Source of the DNA: CAXXOZ01 sp963676435
GTDB taxonomy: Bacteria; Bacillota; Clostridia; Lachnospirales; Lachnospiraceae
Direction of reading: 5' to 3'
Assembly: GCA_963676435.2 (NCBI GenBank)
Contig: CAXXOZ010000006.1
Coordinates: 62,001-126,000 of the forward strand
DNA: 64,000 nucleotides
The notes beneath the pieces are model-generated. The model searched no databases. It was given only the letters and a program-made list of their open reading frames with translations, and had not been told where the DNA came from. Position numbers and translations under genes: made by a program. Below, one piece after another: positions 52,534 through 61,861 of the stretch. The stretch's first letter is position 1. Each line of letters opens with the position of its first letter.

Positions 52534-53217
52534 CTATTCTTCTTCCTCAGTTTCGTTCTTAATATTTTCAAGAATAAACTTTTCCTGATTATCAATATGC
52601 CTAACCATAGCATTTATTGCTGACTCTTTATCTTTATTTATAATAGATTCTACTATATTTGAGTGCTCTTCTATTAAAAGTGTTCTTTGTTCAACATCCT
52701 TAATATAGGCAATTCTATACCTAAAAATATGCTCCCTTAAATTATTTATCATTTGAACCAAGCGTTTATTTCCCGTTGAATCATAAATTATATCATGAAA
52801 TTCAACATCTTTTTTTGCAATTTCATTTATATCATTATTTTTTATAGCAATTTTTAGCTTAATTGTTTCTTCTTTAAGTTTATCGAGTGTTTCTTCTGTT
52901 ATTTTATCACATGCTAAATCAACAGCCAGTCTTTCTAAAGCTTTTCTAACTTCTAAAACATCCGTTAAGTCATCTTCAGTAATAGGCGCTACTTGAGCTC
53001 CTTTTCTTGGTGTCATTATAACTAGACCTTCTAATTCAAGTTTTCTAATCGCCTCTCTTACAGGAGTTCTACTAACTCCCATTTTGTTTGCCAATTGAAT
53101 CTCCATGAGTCTTTCACCTGGTTTTAAATCTCCATTTACAATTGCATCTCTGAGTGCTTTAAAAACCACATCTCTAAGTGGTAAAAACTCATCTACTACT
53201 AATTTTAATTCCTTCAA
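52534..53217 (-). CDS. GntR-family regulator, FadR/FCD subfamily
   Basis: The 227-residue protein has an N-terminal winged helix (about 10-75; GERLMEIQLANKMGVSRTPVREAIRKLE) and a C-terminal FCD ligand domain (about 85-215) with metal-ligand pattern D...H (VEFHDIIYDSTGN) and further histidines (EEHSNIVESI, MVRHIDNQ). It starts with TTG; AGGAGG lies seven bases upstream, inside the end of ispE, with which it overlaps by 29 bases. FCD regulators usually sense small organic acids and control neighbouring genes. No target is evident here. Confidence 0.9.
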   Translation of the reverse strand: MKELKLVVDEFLPLRDVVFKALRDAIVNGDLKPGERLMEIQLANKMGVSRTPVREAIRKLELEGLVIMTPRKGAQVAPITEDDLTDVLEVRKALERLAVDLACDKITEETLDKLKEETIKLKIAIKNNDINEIAKKDVEFHDIIYDSTGNKRLVQMINNLREHIFRYRIAYIKDVEQRTLLIEEHSNIVESIINKDKESAINAMVRHIDNQEKFILENIKNETEEEE

Positions 53218-54094
53218 ATATATCTCCTCCTGTATTAATAACGCTTGTTACATAAATTTTTTTGGCGATTTTTTCTCTTTTTAATGTTATATATGCATCA
53301 GTTACACTTTTTCTACTGTCAAAAATGCCGAATACCGTTGGACCACTACCACTCATTATTGAGTTTAAAGCTCCTTTTTCAATCATCCTCTTTTTTATTT
53401 GTTCTAAAAAAGGATGTTCTTTTATGGTAACTGATTCTAAAACATTATCCATATATTTTGATATATGTTTAATGTCATTATTGTCTATTCCATTTATTAT
53501 TTCTTTTATGTTAGGGTGATTTTCAACTTCATTCCATTTTAGATTTTGATATACATGTTTAGTAGAAACTCCAAATCCTGGTTTAGCTATTAATATATAA
53601 CATTTTGGAAAAGGGTTTAGTCTTGTAATCTTTTCTCCGATTCCTTCCGCTAAAGCGGTTCCTCCTACGAGACAGTATGGAATATCTGCTCCTAGTGTTA
53701 CTGCTCTTTCCATCAATTGGCTAGTACTAAGACCTAATGAGTATAATTTATTTATACCATAAAGTACTGCTGCCGCATCACTGCTTCCTCCTGCCATACC
53801 TGCAGAAACTGGAATCTGCTTTTTTATGAAAATTTTTATCCCACTTTTTATATCGAATTCATCAAATAAAATCTTCGCAGCCTTATATGCAAGATTATTT
53901 TCATTTGAAGGAACATAATATAAATTTGTATCTATTCTTATTTCAGGTTGTAATATCTGACTTATTGTTATTAGGTCATATATATCTACAGTCTGCATAA
54001 TCATTCTAACATCATGATATCCGTTTGGACGTTTTCCCACCACATCTAGACCTATGTTTATTTTTCCATATGCTTTAATCTTTAAAGCTTTCAA
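53189..54094 (-). CDS. ispE: 4-diphosphocytidyl-2-C-methyl-D-erythritol kinase
   Basis: The 301-residue GHMP kinase phosphorylates CDP-methylerythritol in the MEP isoprenoid pathway. AYGKINIGLDVVGKRPNGYH lies at the N-terminus, the ATP-binding PVSAGMAGGSSDAAAVL near 92, and the GHMP C-terminal motif SIMSGSGPTVFGIFD near 245. Length is standard. It heads a unit with the overlapping gntR gene and probably murI and the DUF1934 gene. Confidence 0.95.
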   Translation of the reverse strand: MKALKIKAYGKINIGLDVVGKRPNGYHDVRMIMQTVDIYDLITISQILQPEIRIDTNLYYVPSNENNLAYKAAKILFDEFDIKSGIKIFIKKQIPVSAGMAGGSSDAAAVLYGINKLYSLGLSTSQLMERAVTLGADIPYCLVGGTALAEGIGEKITRLNPFPKCYILIAKPGFGVSTKHVYQNLKWNEVENHPNIKEIINGIDNNDIKHISKYMDNVLESVTIKEHPFLEQIKKRMIEKGALNSIMSGSGPTVFGIFDSRKSVTDAYITLKREKIAKKIYVTSVINTGGDIFEGIKISSR

Positions 54095-54170
54095 ATTCTC
54101 ACCTCTTTTATTGTATACATTATACTTATTTATACAAAATTTAGCAACTTTATTTTTTTTAGTAATACTA

Positions 54171-54198
54171 TAAATTTTTTAATGCTTTTTACCGATAA
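54171..54198 (+). promoter_or_regulatory. Sigma-D (SigD/FliA)-like promoter
   Basis: TAAA (54171-54174) and ACCGATAA (54191-54198) are separated by 16 bp, close to the flagellar sigma-28 consensus TAAA-N15-GCCGATAA. No convincing sigma-A promoter lies in the 158-bp gap. This suggests the downstream gene belongs to the motility regulon. Confidence 0.5.
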
Positions 54199-54252
54199 CA
54201 ATAATGAAACCATATTTATGTGTTTTATTTTAAACCAAGGAGGGTTAAAGCT

Positions 54253-54828
54253 ATGAACACAAACGCTATTTCTAATGTAGGCGCTAGCATGGATGCTGCC
54301 AGTGTTTATAAAAAGGACATCGAAACAACAAAAGCTGAAGATTCCGCAAAAAAAACCTCTTTTGGTGAAGAGGCTGCTGCGGTATATGAAGCATCGGAAG
54401 ATACCAAAACCGAAAGAACTAATCTAATAGAACAAATGAGAGCTGATGCTCAGGCTCGTACTGATCAGTTTAGAGAATTAGTTATTCAAATGTTTGCAAA
54501 ACAAGGTAAGGTTTCTAATGCCGGAGAAATATGGAAAATGCTTGCATCCGGTGACTTTTCAGTCGATCAGGCAACTTCCCAAAACGCAGCTAAAGAGATT
54601 TCCGAAGACGGATACTGGGGTGTTAAACAAACCTCAGAACGAATTTTCGACTTCGCAAGAGCTCTGTCAGGCGATGATCCAGAAAAAATGGATGATATGC
54701 TAGAAGCCTTTAAAGAAGGCTATGACGAAGCAACTAAGGCTTGGGGTAAAGATCTTCCCGAAATCAGCAAACAGACATATGATGCAGTACTAGAAAAGTT
54801 TGAGCAATTTAAAGAAGCAAGTGCCTAA
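54253..54828 (+). CDS. Unknown protein, possibly of the motility regulon
   Basis: I choose ATG 54253 (MNTNAISNVGASMDAASVYK), which follows a perfect AAGGAGG; the longer frame has no site. The 191-residue protein is hydrophilic, acidic and helical, with an alanine/serine-rich start without a signal peptide, a central helical part (TNLIEQMRADAQARTDQFRE), a loop reading EISEDGYWGVKQTSERIFDF, and a C-terminal helix ending EKFEQFKEASA. I do not recognise a characterised family. GC content and codon choice look higher than in neighbours, consistent with high expression. The sigma-D-like promoter hints at flagellar or chemotaxis association. Confidence 0.72.
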   Translation: MNTNAISNVGASMDAASVYKKDIETTKAEDSAKKTSFGEEAAAVYEASEDTKTERTNLIEQMRADAQARTDQFRELVIQMFAKQGKVSNAGEIWKMLASGDFSVDQATSQNAAKEISEDGYWGVKQTSERIFDFARALSGDDPEKMDDMLEAFKEGYDEATKAWGKDLPEISKQTYDAVLEKFEQFKEASA

Positions 54829-54834
54829 AAAAAT

Positions 54835-54862
54835 GGAGCTGTTAGCATCACAGCTCCTTTTC
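54835..54862 (+). terminator. Terminator after the 54.3-kb gene
   Basis: GGAGCTG (54835-54841) and CAGCTCC (54851-54857) form a seven-pair stem followed by TTTTC. It ends the single-gene unit just before convergent pgcA-like gene. Confidence 0.8.
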
Positions 54863-54865
54863 TAA

Positions 54866-56563
54866 TTATAAATATTCTTTCATTAAATCATGTAAACCTT
54901 TTTTTAGTTCTTCTGATTTTAGTTTTGCCTGCTCTTCATTTTCCCCTTTTACCTCATAATAAAATTTTATTTTTGGCTCTGTTCCTGAAGGTCGAATGCA
55001 TAACCAGGCGTTGTCTTCTAAATCGTAATAAAGTACATTTGATTTAGGAAAGCCTTCTATAGTACCATTGTTAAAGTTTTTAAATTCTTTAACTTTAAAT
55101 CCTCCTATTTCATCTGGTGTTTTTTCAGATAAACCTGACATTATTTCTTTAATTTTTTCAAGACCTTCTATGCCCTTTAATGTTATTGATTCAACTTTGT
55201 CTTTGTAAAAACCGTACCTTGAATACATTTCAAGTAATACTTCATATAGTGTTTTATCTATAGATTTATAGTAAGCTACTGCCTCACATAAGGCCATAGA
55301 CGCTACCACAGCATCTTTATCCCTTGAATTTGTACCAATAAGACAGCCATAACTTTCCTCAAACCCAAAAACAAAAGTACCCTTTTTGTTTTTTTCAAAT
55401 CTTAATATTTTTTCTCCTATATACTTAAAGCCAGTTAGAACTTCTATAAGTTCTATATTGTAATAGTCAGTAATCGCGTTTGCAAGATTAGTCGTAACTA
55501 TAGTCTTTATCAATGCTGAATCATCAGGAAGCATATTTTTTTCTTTTCGCTGGCTGATTTCATATTCTGCCAAAAGACATCCAGAAACATTTCCGCTTAA
55601 AACATAATACGCTCCTTTTTGCATTTTTAAATAGACTCCAAGTCTGTCCGCGTCTGGATCAGTTGCAAGAATAATATCTGCATCTTTTTCAATTGCAAGT
55701 TTAAGAGCCAATTCAAAAGTATCTTTTGCCTCTGGATTTGGATAACCCACAGTAGGAAAATCACCATCTGGAAGCTCCTGTTCTTTAACAACAAAAACAT
55801 TTTTAAACCCTAGTTCATTTAAAATACGCCTAACTGGAATATTTCCAGTTCCATGCAGAGGTGTATAAACGATTTTTATATCATCACCATATTCTCTTAT
55901 TGACTCTTTGTTTAAAACTAGTTTTTTTAATTCCTCTATATATCTGTCATCAATTTCAGGACCTATAACTTTGTATAATCCTTTTTTAATGGCCTCTTCT
56001 TTATTAATAGTTTTTACCATTTTAAAATCATTAATACTATTTACCTCACTCATTATACCAATATCATGAGGAGGTGTAATCTGAGCTCCATCTTCCCAGT
56101 ATACTTTATAACCATTGTACTCTGAAGGATTATGGCTTGCTGTTACATTAATACCTGCTGTACAACCTAACTCCCTTACCGCAAAGGAAAGCTCTGGTGT
56201 TGGTCTTAAACTTTCAAAAACATAAGCTTTTATTCCATTAGCACAAAGACAAAGTGCTGCCTCATCTGCAAACTCTGGAGACATATTTCTTGAATCATAT
56301 GCTATAGCTACACCTTGATCCTGAGCTTTTTGTTTGATTATATAATTCGCCAAGCCTTGAGTTGCTCTTCTAACCGTATAGATATTCATTCGATTAGTTC
56401 CTGCACCAATTATACCTCTAATACCTGCTGTCCCAAACTCCAGGTCCATATAAAATCTTTCCCTAATTTCTTTGTCGTCATTTTTGATTAATTCAAGTTC
56501 TTTTTTGGTTTCTATATCAAAATACGGATTAGATAACCATTCTTTATACACATCTTTATACAT
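54866..56563 (-). CDS. pgcA: Alpha-phosphoglucomutase/phosphomannomutase
   Basis: The 565-residue enzyme of the alpha-D-phosphohexomutase family interconverts glucose-1- and glucose-6-phosphate. The phosphoserine loop is GINVTASHNPSEYNGYK (near 135), the metal loop ATDPDADRLGVYLK (near 292), the sugar loop GFEESYGCLIG (near 390), and the phosphate loop RPSGTEPKIKFYYEV near 520. Length and the N-terminal FGTAGIRGIIGAGTNRMN match the Firmicute PgcA type. It would connect glycogen phosphorylase and UDP-glucose synthesis to glycolysis. Confidence 0.94.
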   Translation of the reverse strand: MYKDVYKEWLSNPYFDIETKKELELIKNDDKEIRERFYMDLEFGTAGIRGIIGAGTNRMNIYTVRRATQGLANYIIKQKAQDQGVAIAYDSRNMSPEFADEAALCLCANGIKAYVFESLRPTPELSFAVRELGCTAGINVTASHNPSEYNGYKVYWEDGAQITPPHDIGIMSEVNSINDFKMVKTINKEEAIKKGLYKVIGPEIDDRYIEELKKLVLNKESIREYGDDIKIVYTPLHGTGNIPVRRILNELGFKNVFVVKEQELPDGDFPTVGYPNPEAKDTFELALKLAIEKDADIILATDPDADRLGVYLKMQKGAYYVLSGNVSGCLLAEYEISQRKEKNMLPDDSALIKTIVTTNLANAITDYYNIELIEVLTGFKYIGEKILRFEKNKKGTFVFGFEESYGCLIGTNSRDKDAVVASMALCEAVAYYKSIDKTLYEVLLEMYSRYGFYKDKVESITLKGIEGLEKIKEIMSGLSEKTPDEIGGFKVKEFKNFNNGTIEGFPKSNVLYYDLEDNAWLCIRPSGTEPKIKFYYEVKGENEEQAKLKSEELKKGLHDLMKEYL

Positions 56564-56586
56564 ACCTTATACCTCTTTATATTAAA

Positions 56587-57864
56587 TTATTGTATTTCTA
56601 TTAAATCATTAAAATCAAACTCTACATCTTTTCCATCATCAGCTATATATATAGTATATGATTTACTTTCATATCCTGTCTTTCTCAAAACAATAATATG
56701 AGATCCAGTATCTGTATCAAAACTCAAAGGAACTTCTCCCATATAAATATTATCATAATAAACTGAGGCACCTTCAGGTGTATTTATTATTGTTTGCTGA
56801 CCCTCAGTGGATGTTTGTGATGTTGTTTCTGTTGTCTCAGTTGTTTCAACTGTATTTAGAGTAAAATCTTTTGTAGTATAGCTTTTATTTACTTTTATCT
56901 GTCCATAAATTGTCGTATATCCAGCAGCTGTAATTTTAAATATATGTGTTCCGTATGAAAGGCTGATAGCACTTAAGTAATCTGTATTTTGACCATCAAT
57001 ATACAAGTTGGCACTTGCCGGATATATATTAAACTTAACACTTCCCATTTCTAAAGGTGTTTGTAATTTTCCAATGTCTACAATTATTTCAGTGTCTCTT
57101 AATATTACAATCTCCTGAGATCCACCTCGTCCATTTTTAGTGACTGTTAACACATAGCTGCCTTCTGGTGCAACTAAAACCATATTTTCTTCTATCTCTG
57201 TTACGATTTCACTACCAATATCTATCAGTCCGCCAACAAGATCCCCTGCATTTTCTATTACAACATATCCATGACCACTAGTAACTAATATCGAAAGTAT
57301 TTTTGTACCATAGCCTTTTAGAGTTAAGACATCTTTTTCATTTATTTCTTCTATTGAAATTTCAAGATTATTTGAAAAGACAATTGTATTTTCGTCATAT
57401 GAATAATTTTGACTTCCTGTTTTTAATGATTTCACTTCTGAGTCTATATTAAAATTTGAAACCTGAGTATATTCCCATACTTGATCTGAAACTCTTATCT
57501 GAGTTAACTTTTGTGTTCCTTTTTTATACTCAATTTCTACAATTTCACCATAATATAACTTATCAATTAAAATTTCTTTGCCATATTTGTTTTGTATACT
57601 TGTACCACCTGAGTATTCCAAGACAATTTTTTTTCCATCATTTAAACTTTCTACTACAATTTTTTCATCTTCTTTATCAACATTTATAACAACATAAAGC
57701 AATAAATCTTCTGGATAACTCTCACTATCTGTTGAAGAGTCATTACTTCCAGTTATTTCATTGCTTTCTGATAAACCACTATTCTTCTCATTTCCACAAG
57801 AAGAAAATATAAACACTATTATCAAAAAAGATAATATAAAATAAAACATTTTACTTTTTTTCAT
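56587..57864 (-). CDS. PEGA-domain lipoprotein
   Basis: The 425-residue protein has a lipobox FSSC (Cys23), then a Ser/Glu-rich linker. A central region of beta repeats follows (about 50-215; VVINVDKEDEKIVVESLNDG, EIVEIEYKKGTQKLTQIRVS). Then come PEGA-type segments: GSVKFNIYPASANLYIDGQN near 270 and, after a threonine-rich linker, TIINTPEGASVYYDNIYMGE near 360, each ending in a GTHIFKITAAGY or GSHIIVLRKTGYE turn. PEGA domains are surface beta folds of unknown, probably binding or wall-contact, function. It follows cca by 44 bases on the same strand. Confidence 0.85.
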   Translation of the reverse strand: MKKSKMFYFILSFLIIVFIFSSCGNEKNSGLSESNEITGSNDSSTDSESYPEDLLLYVVINVDKEDEKIVVESLNDGKKIVLEYSGGTSIQNKYGKEILIDKLYYGEIVEIEYKKGTQKLTQIRVSDQVWEYTQVSNFNIDSEVKSLKTGSQNYSYDENTIVFSNNLEISIEEINEKDVLTLKGYGTKILSILVTSGHGYVVIENAGDLVGGLIDIGSEIVTEIEENMVLVAPEGSYVLTVTKNGRGGSQEIVILRDTEIIVDIGKLQTPLEMGSVKFNIYPASANLYIDGQNTDYLSAISLSYGTHIFKITAAGYTTIYGQIKVNKSYTTKDFTLNTVETTETTETTSQTSTEGQQTIINTPEGASVYYDNIYMGEVPLSFDTDTGSHIIVLRKTGYESKSYTIYIADDGKDVEFDFNDLIEIQ

Positions 57865-57908
57865 ACTTTAACCTCATGGAAATATTATATTATAATACAC
57901 CTAAAATT

Positions 57909-59252
57909 TCAAATATTTGTAGTTTCTTTTACTATGCTTAACAAGCGGTTTTTTTCATTTAAAGATGGATTTTCCAATACTAATTCAAGCAAATTTTCTA
58001 ATATTGTTCCCATAGCCTCACCTGGCTTTATACCCATTGCTATTAAGTCTGCACCTTTTACTGCCAGGCATTTTAATGTTAAACAATCATTATTATTAAT
58101 TATTTTTTCATAAGTTTCTTTAATATATAAATATTTTTCGTAACTTCCTTCTTTTCCTTTATTACTTTTTCCTTCTAGATCTGCTCTTCTTAACTCAAGA
58201 AAATACTCATATATATCTTCCCCAATTAAGTGAATACTCTTTCTAACAGAAACTTCATCACCCTTAATTTTCATTCCATGATGTTTAACAATTCTGGACA
58301 CATAATTTATTGTTTTATTATCAAATCTTAAATCTCTGAGTATTTTATAAGCTATTTCACTGCTAACTTCATCATGTCCATAAAAATGATCATTTCCTCT
58401 TTCATCTGTAGATTTCCTGTCTGGTTTGCCAACATCGTGCAAAAGAGCCGACCACCTTAAGTAATGGTCTTTTTTTATATTTTCTAAAACTTTTACCGAA
58501 TGTTCACCAACACTATATTCATGATAAATTGTATTTTGACTTGTTTGCATCATCTGATCAAATTCAGGAAATATATATTTTGTGATACCAAGTTCATATG
58601 CTTCCTTTATTTTGCCAGGGTTATCAGACATTAAAAGCTTATCAAGCTCAACTTGAATTCTTTCTTTACTTATGTTGACTAGATTTTCTGCCATCAGTGT
58701 TACAGCTTCTTTTGTCTTAATATCTATATCAAATGTCAGCTGAGCTGAAAATCTGACTGCTCTAAGAATTCTAAGTGCATCTTCAGAAAATCTTTCTTTT
58801 GGAACGCCTACACATCTTATTAATTTTCTTTCTAAATCTTCAATACCACCAAAAGCATCTATAAGGCCTTCTTTTGGATTGTATGCCATGGCATTAATAG
58901 TAAAGTCTCTTCGCCTTAGGTCTTCAACCAAATCACTAACAAACTCTACATTTTTAGGCCTTCTGTAATCTTCGTACTCACCATCTATTCTATAGGTTGT
59001 GATTTCATATGCTAAATGATCAATTAAAACCGTAACGGTACCATGTTGAATACCTGTATCTACAGTTCTTTTAAATATATTTTTAATTTCATGAGGATGA
59101 GCTGAGGTTGTAATATCCCAGTCTTCTGGTTCTCTTCCCAGAATCATATCTCTCACACATCCACCCACCGCATATGCTTCAAAATCATTTTCATTTAAAA
59201 TTTGTATTATTTCTTCTACTTGTTTTGGAGTTTGGATTCTAATATTTTTCAT
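57909..59252 (-). CDS. cca: CCA tRNA nucleotidyltransferase (poly(A) polymerase family)
   Basis: The 447-residue enzyme adds or repairs the 3' CCA of tRNAs. The nucleotidyltransferase motif AVGGCVRDMILGREPEDWDI (near 28) carries the catalytic aspartates. RRDFTINAMAYNPKEGLID near 112 and the ERFSEDALRILRAVRFSAQL segment near 152 follow. An HD domain (HSVKVLENIKKDHYLRWSAL, LLHDVGKPD) lies near 248-275. The family includes poly(A) polymerase, but HD-containing Gram-positive members are CCA enzymes. The tRNA-Leu in this window lacks an encoded CCA and would need it. Confidence 0.92.
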   Translation of the reverse strand: MKNIRIQTPKQVEEIIQILNENDFEAYAVGGCVRDMILGREPEDWDITTSAHPHEIKNIFKRTVDTGIQHGTVTVLIDHLAYEITTYRIDGEYEDYRRPKNVEFVSDLVEDLRRRDFTINAMAYNPKEGLIDAFGGIEDLERKLIRCVGVPKERFSEDALRILRAVRFSAQLTFDIDIKTKEAVTLMAENLVNISKERIQVELDKLLMSDNPGKIKEAYELGITKYIFPEFDQMMQTSQNTIYHEYSVGEHSVKVLENIKKDHYLRWSALLHDVGKPDRKSTDERGNDHFYGHDEVSSEIAYKILRDLRFDNKTINYVSRIVKHHGMKIKGDEVSVRKSIHLIGEDIYEYFLELRRADLEGKSNKGKEGSYEKYLYIKETYEKIINNNDCLTLKCLAVKGADLIAMGIKPGEAMGTILENLLELVLENPSLNEKNRLLSIVKETTNI

Positions 59253-59292
59253 ATTCTCACCTACATTTTTGTGATTGTTAGTCTATAAAGTT

Positions 59293-59325
59293 AAAAAGCC
59301 TTACTATAAATATAATAAGGCTTTT
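59293..59325 (-). terminator. Terminator after proS
   Basis: AAGCCTTACTATA and TATAATAAGGCTT pair with one mismatch around a two-base gap; on the minus strand TTTTTAAC follows. It separates proS from cca. Confidence 0.75.
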
Positions 59326-59330
59326 GCTTC

Positions 59331-60764
59331 TTAATATGCTTTGCCCCAGTAAACCAGGCTTTTTGCAGGTTTCCCACAGCACACACAATTATCTGATATG
59401 TTTTCTTGTTCAAAAGGCATGCATCTTGAAGTGGCTGTAGTGTCTTCTTTTATCTTTAATTCACATTCTTCTTCTCCACACCACATTGCTTTAACAAAAC
59501 CAGGTTTGTTTTCAATAACATTTTTAAACTCTTCATATGTAGTTGCACTAAATGTATTTTCATCTCTATGTTTTCTAGCTCGCTCAAGCATATCAGCTTG
59601 CATAGTTTTCATTATTTCATTAATTTTTTCTGGCATTTCTTCTAGACTAACTGGAATTTTTTCTCTAGTATCTCTCCTTACAATAACTCCTTGTCCAGCT
59701 TCAATGTCCTTTGGTCCAATTTCAACCCTTAAAGGAATTCCTCTAATTTCCTGCTCACTAAATTTCCAGCCTGGACTTTTATCACTGTCATCTAACTTAA
59801 CTCTTATACCTTTTAATGAGTCTTTTAGCTTTCCTGCTGTCTCAAGAACTCCCTCTTTATGCTGAGCTATAGGTGTTATCATTACTTGAACAGGAGCAAT
59901 CATAGGAGGCAAAACTAACCCACTATCATCACCATGCACCATTATTATTGCACCTATAATTCTTGTTGACATACCCCAAGATGTTTGATGAACATACTGA
60001 AGTTTATTTTCTTTATCTGTATACTGAATGTCAAATGCCTGAGCAAAGCCATCTCCAAAATTATGACTAGTACCAGACTGTAAGGCTTTTCCATCATGCA
60101 TAAGTGCTTCTATAGTATAAGTCGAATGAGCACCAGCAAATTTTTCTTTTTCAGTCTTTTTACCTTTTATCATAGGTATAGCTAAAATCTGCTCACAAAA
60201 ATCAGAGTATACATTTAACATTTGAATGGTTCTATCTTCTGCATCTTTTTCTGTTGCATGAGCAGTATGCCCTTCTTGCCATAAAAACTCCATAGAACGT
60301 AAAAAAGGTCTTGTTGTTTTTTCCCATCTTACTACTGAACACCATTGGTTATATAGTTTAGGTAAATCTCTATAAGACTGAATTGCATTTGAGTAAAAAT
60401 CACAAAATAAAGTTTCTGAAGTCGGTCTAATACATAATCTTTCTGCCAAAGGCTCTAAACCACCATGTGTAACCCACGCAACTTCAGGAGCAAAACCTTC
60501 AACATGATCTTTTTCTTTTTGAAGTAAACTCTCTGGTATAAACATTGGCATATATACATTTTCTACATCAGTTTCTTTAAATCTTGTATCTAGTTCCTTT
60601 TGAATATTTTCCCAAATAGCATATCCATTAGGTCTTAAAATCATACATCCTTTAACACTTGAATATTCTATTAACTCAGCTTTTTTAACAACATCAGTAT
60701 ACCACCTTGAAAAGTCTTCATCCATTGATGTTATTGCTTCTACTAATTTTTTATCTTTTGCCAC
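59331..60764 (-). CDS. proS: Prolyl-tRNA synthetase, archaeal/eukaryote-like type
   Basis: The 477-residue class II enzyme charges tRNA-Pro. Motif 2 lies in YNQWCSVVRWEKTTRPFLRS (near 140) with FLWQEGHTAHAT after it; motif 3-type residues are in TSWGMSTRIIGAIIMVHGDD near 265. It lacks the INS editing domain of bacterial-type ProRS and carries the C-terminal cysteine-rich extension (CGEEECE, CVCCG) of the shorter archaeal-like form, ending in WGKAY. This form is common in Clostridia. It follows the diguanylate cyclase gene by ten bases. Confidence 0.95.
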   Translation of the reverse strand: MAKDKKLVEAITSMDEDFSRWYTDVVKKAELIEYSSVKGCMILRPNGYAIWENIQKELDTRFKETDVENVYMPMFIPESLLQKEKDHVEGFAPEVAWVTHGGLEPLAERLCIRPTSETLFCDFYSNAIQSYRDLPKLYNQWCSVVRWEKTTRPFLRSMEFLWQEGHTAHATEKDAEDRTIQMLNVYSDFCEQILAIPMIKGKKTEKEKFAGAHSTYTIEALMHDGKALQSGTSHNFGDGFAQAFDIQYTDKENKLQYVHQTSWGMSTRIIGAIIMVHGDDSGLVLPPMIAPVQVMITPIAQHKEGVLETAGKLKDSLKGIRVKLDDSDKSPGWKFSEQEIRGIPLRVEIGPKDIEAGQGVIVRRDTREKIPVSLEEMPEKINEIMKTMQADMLERARKHRDENTFSATTYEEFKNVIENKPGFVKAMWCGEEECELKIKEDTTATSRCMPFEQENISDNCVCCGKPAKSLVYWGKAY

Positions 60765-60774
60765 TTCTTACCTC

Positions 60775-61851
60775 CTAGGAATAAACTATACAGTTTTTTC
60801 CGCTTTTCTTTCCATGATATAAATTTTCATCTGCTTTTAGTATTATATCTTTAACAGAGTTTAAATTCTCACTTGAAGCAACACCGAAAGTCATTGAGAC
60901 ATCGATTTTTTCTCCATTATATTCAACTCCATTTTTTTTAATATTATCTCTTATTCTTTCTAAAACTCTACCTGCATGCTCTTGACCAGAAGATGAAAAC
61001 AATATAAGAATTTCCTCTCCGCCCCATCTACATACATAATCTGTATCTCTAACTGTTTCTCTTATCTCTTCTGATATTCCCTTTAAAACAAAGTCTCCAC
61101 ACACATGACCATATTTATCATTTAATTCCTTAAAATTATCAATATCAGATATTGCGATAGTAAAATCAATGTTTAAATTGCTTTTTCTTTGCATCGAAAG
61201 TTCCAGTTTTTGATTAATGCTTCTTCTATTTAAAAGTTCTGTTAATGGATCAACACTTGCAAGTCTTTCAAGTTTAAGGTTCTTACTTTTTAGCCCTTCC
61301 TCTTTATGCTTAATTTTTGTAACATACACTATCGAGGATCCTACTATAGATAAGAATAAAATAATTGAATTATATATCATTATTATAACTTCCTGAGATT
61401 GAGTTAATTCAATTCGTATTCCTACAACATCATATTGATTTAAAAAATATATAACGAAATAAGTTATTACAGAAATCGCAACCATACTTAAAAATATACT
61501 GTTTTTTGCTTTATATATTGCTATTATAAAAAACGATATTGGAATAATTGAGAAAAAGAATAAAATAAATCCTGTTTCCTGTCCCAATAGAAGTGTTGCA
61601 TAAATCACATGTATATAGAGCTCTAGTGCAATTAACAACAAAAAATAAGGACTTTTCTTGGTTAATAATGCCACTACGGCACAAAATATCATACCAACAA
61701 AATTGAAATATAATAAAGGTGTAATTTCCATCGTAAGAAAAATTATAAAATATATCAAATGAAATATAGCATTTGACATAGAAAGCCCATACGCAATATT
61801 CATTTCTTCAATATTTAGTATCATTTTTTTTGTTCTTTTTTGCTTTTCCAT
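60775..61851 (-). CDS. Membrane-bound diguanylate cyclase (GGDEF)
   Basis: The 358-residue protein has about six N-terminal hydrophobic segments (about 20-180) and a C-terminal GGDEF domain (about 195-358). The active motif is GGEEI in YVCRWGGEEILILFSSSGQ (near 285), and the inhibitory RxxD site (RDTD) lies exactly five residues before it, as in product-inhibited cyclases. It would convert GTP to c-di-GMP in response to an unknown membrane signal. It is sandwiched between the HD-GYP gene (ten bases upstream) and proS. Confidence 0.92.
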   Translation of the reverse strand: MEKQKRTKKMILNIEEMNIAYGLSMSNAIFHLIYFIIFLTMEITPLLYFNFVGMIFCAVVALLTKKSPYFLLLIALELYIHVIYATLLLGQETGFILFFFSIIPISFFIIAIYKAKNSIFLSMVAISVITYFVIYFLNQYDVVGIRIELTQSQEVIIMIYNSIILFLSIVGSSIVYVTKIKHKEEGLKSKNLKLERLASVDPLTELLNRRSINQKLELSMQRKSNLNIDFTIAISDIDNFKELNDKYGHVCGDFVLKGISEEIRETVRDTDYVCRWGGEEILILFSSSGQEHAGRVLERIRDNIKKNGVEYNGEKIDVSMTFGVASSENLNSVKDIILKADENLYHGKKSGKNCIVYS

Positions 61852-61861
61852 TTAATTACCT

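Noticed and set aside
59398..59865. 155-codon plus-strand ORF
   Set aside because: It is antisense to proS; no ribosome site or recognisable motif.
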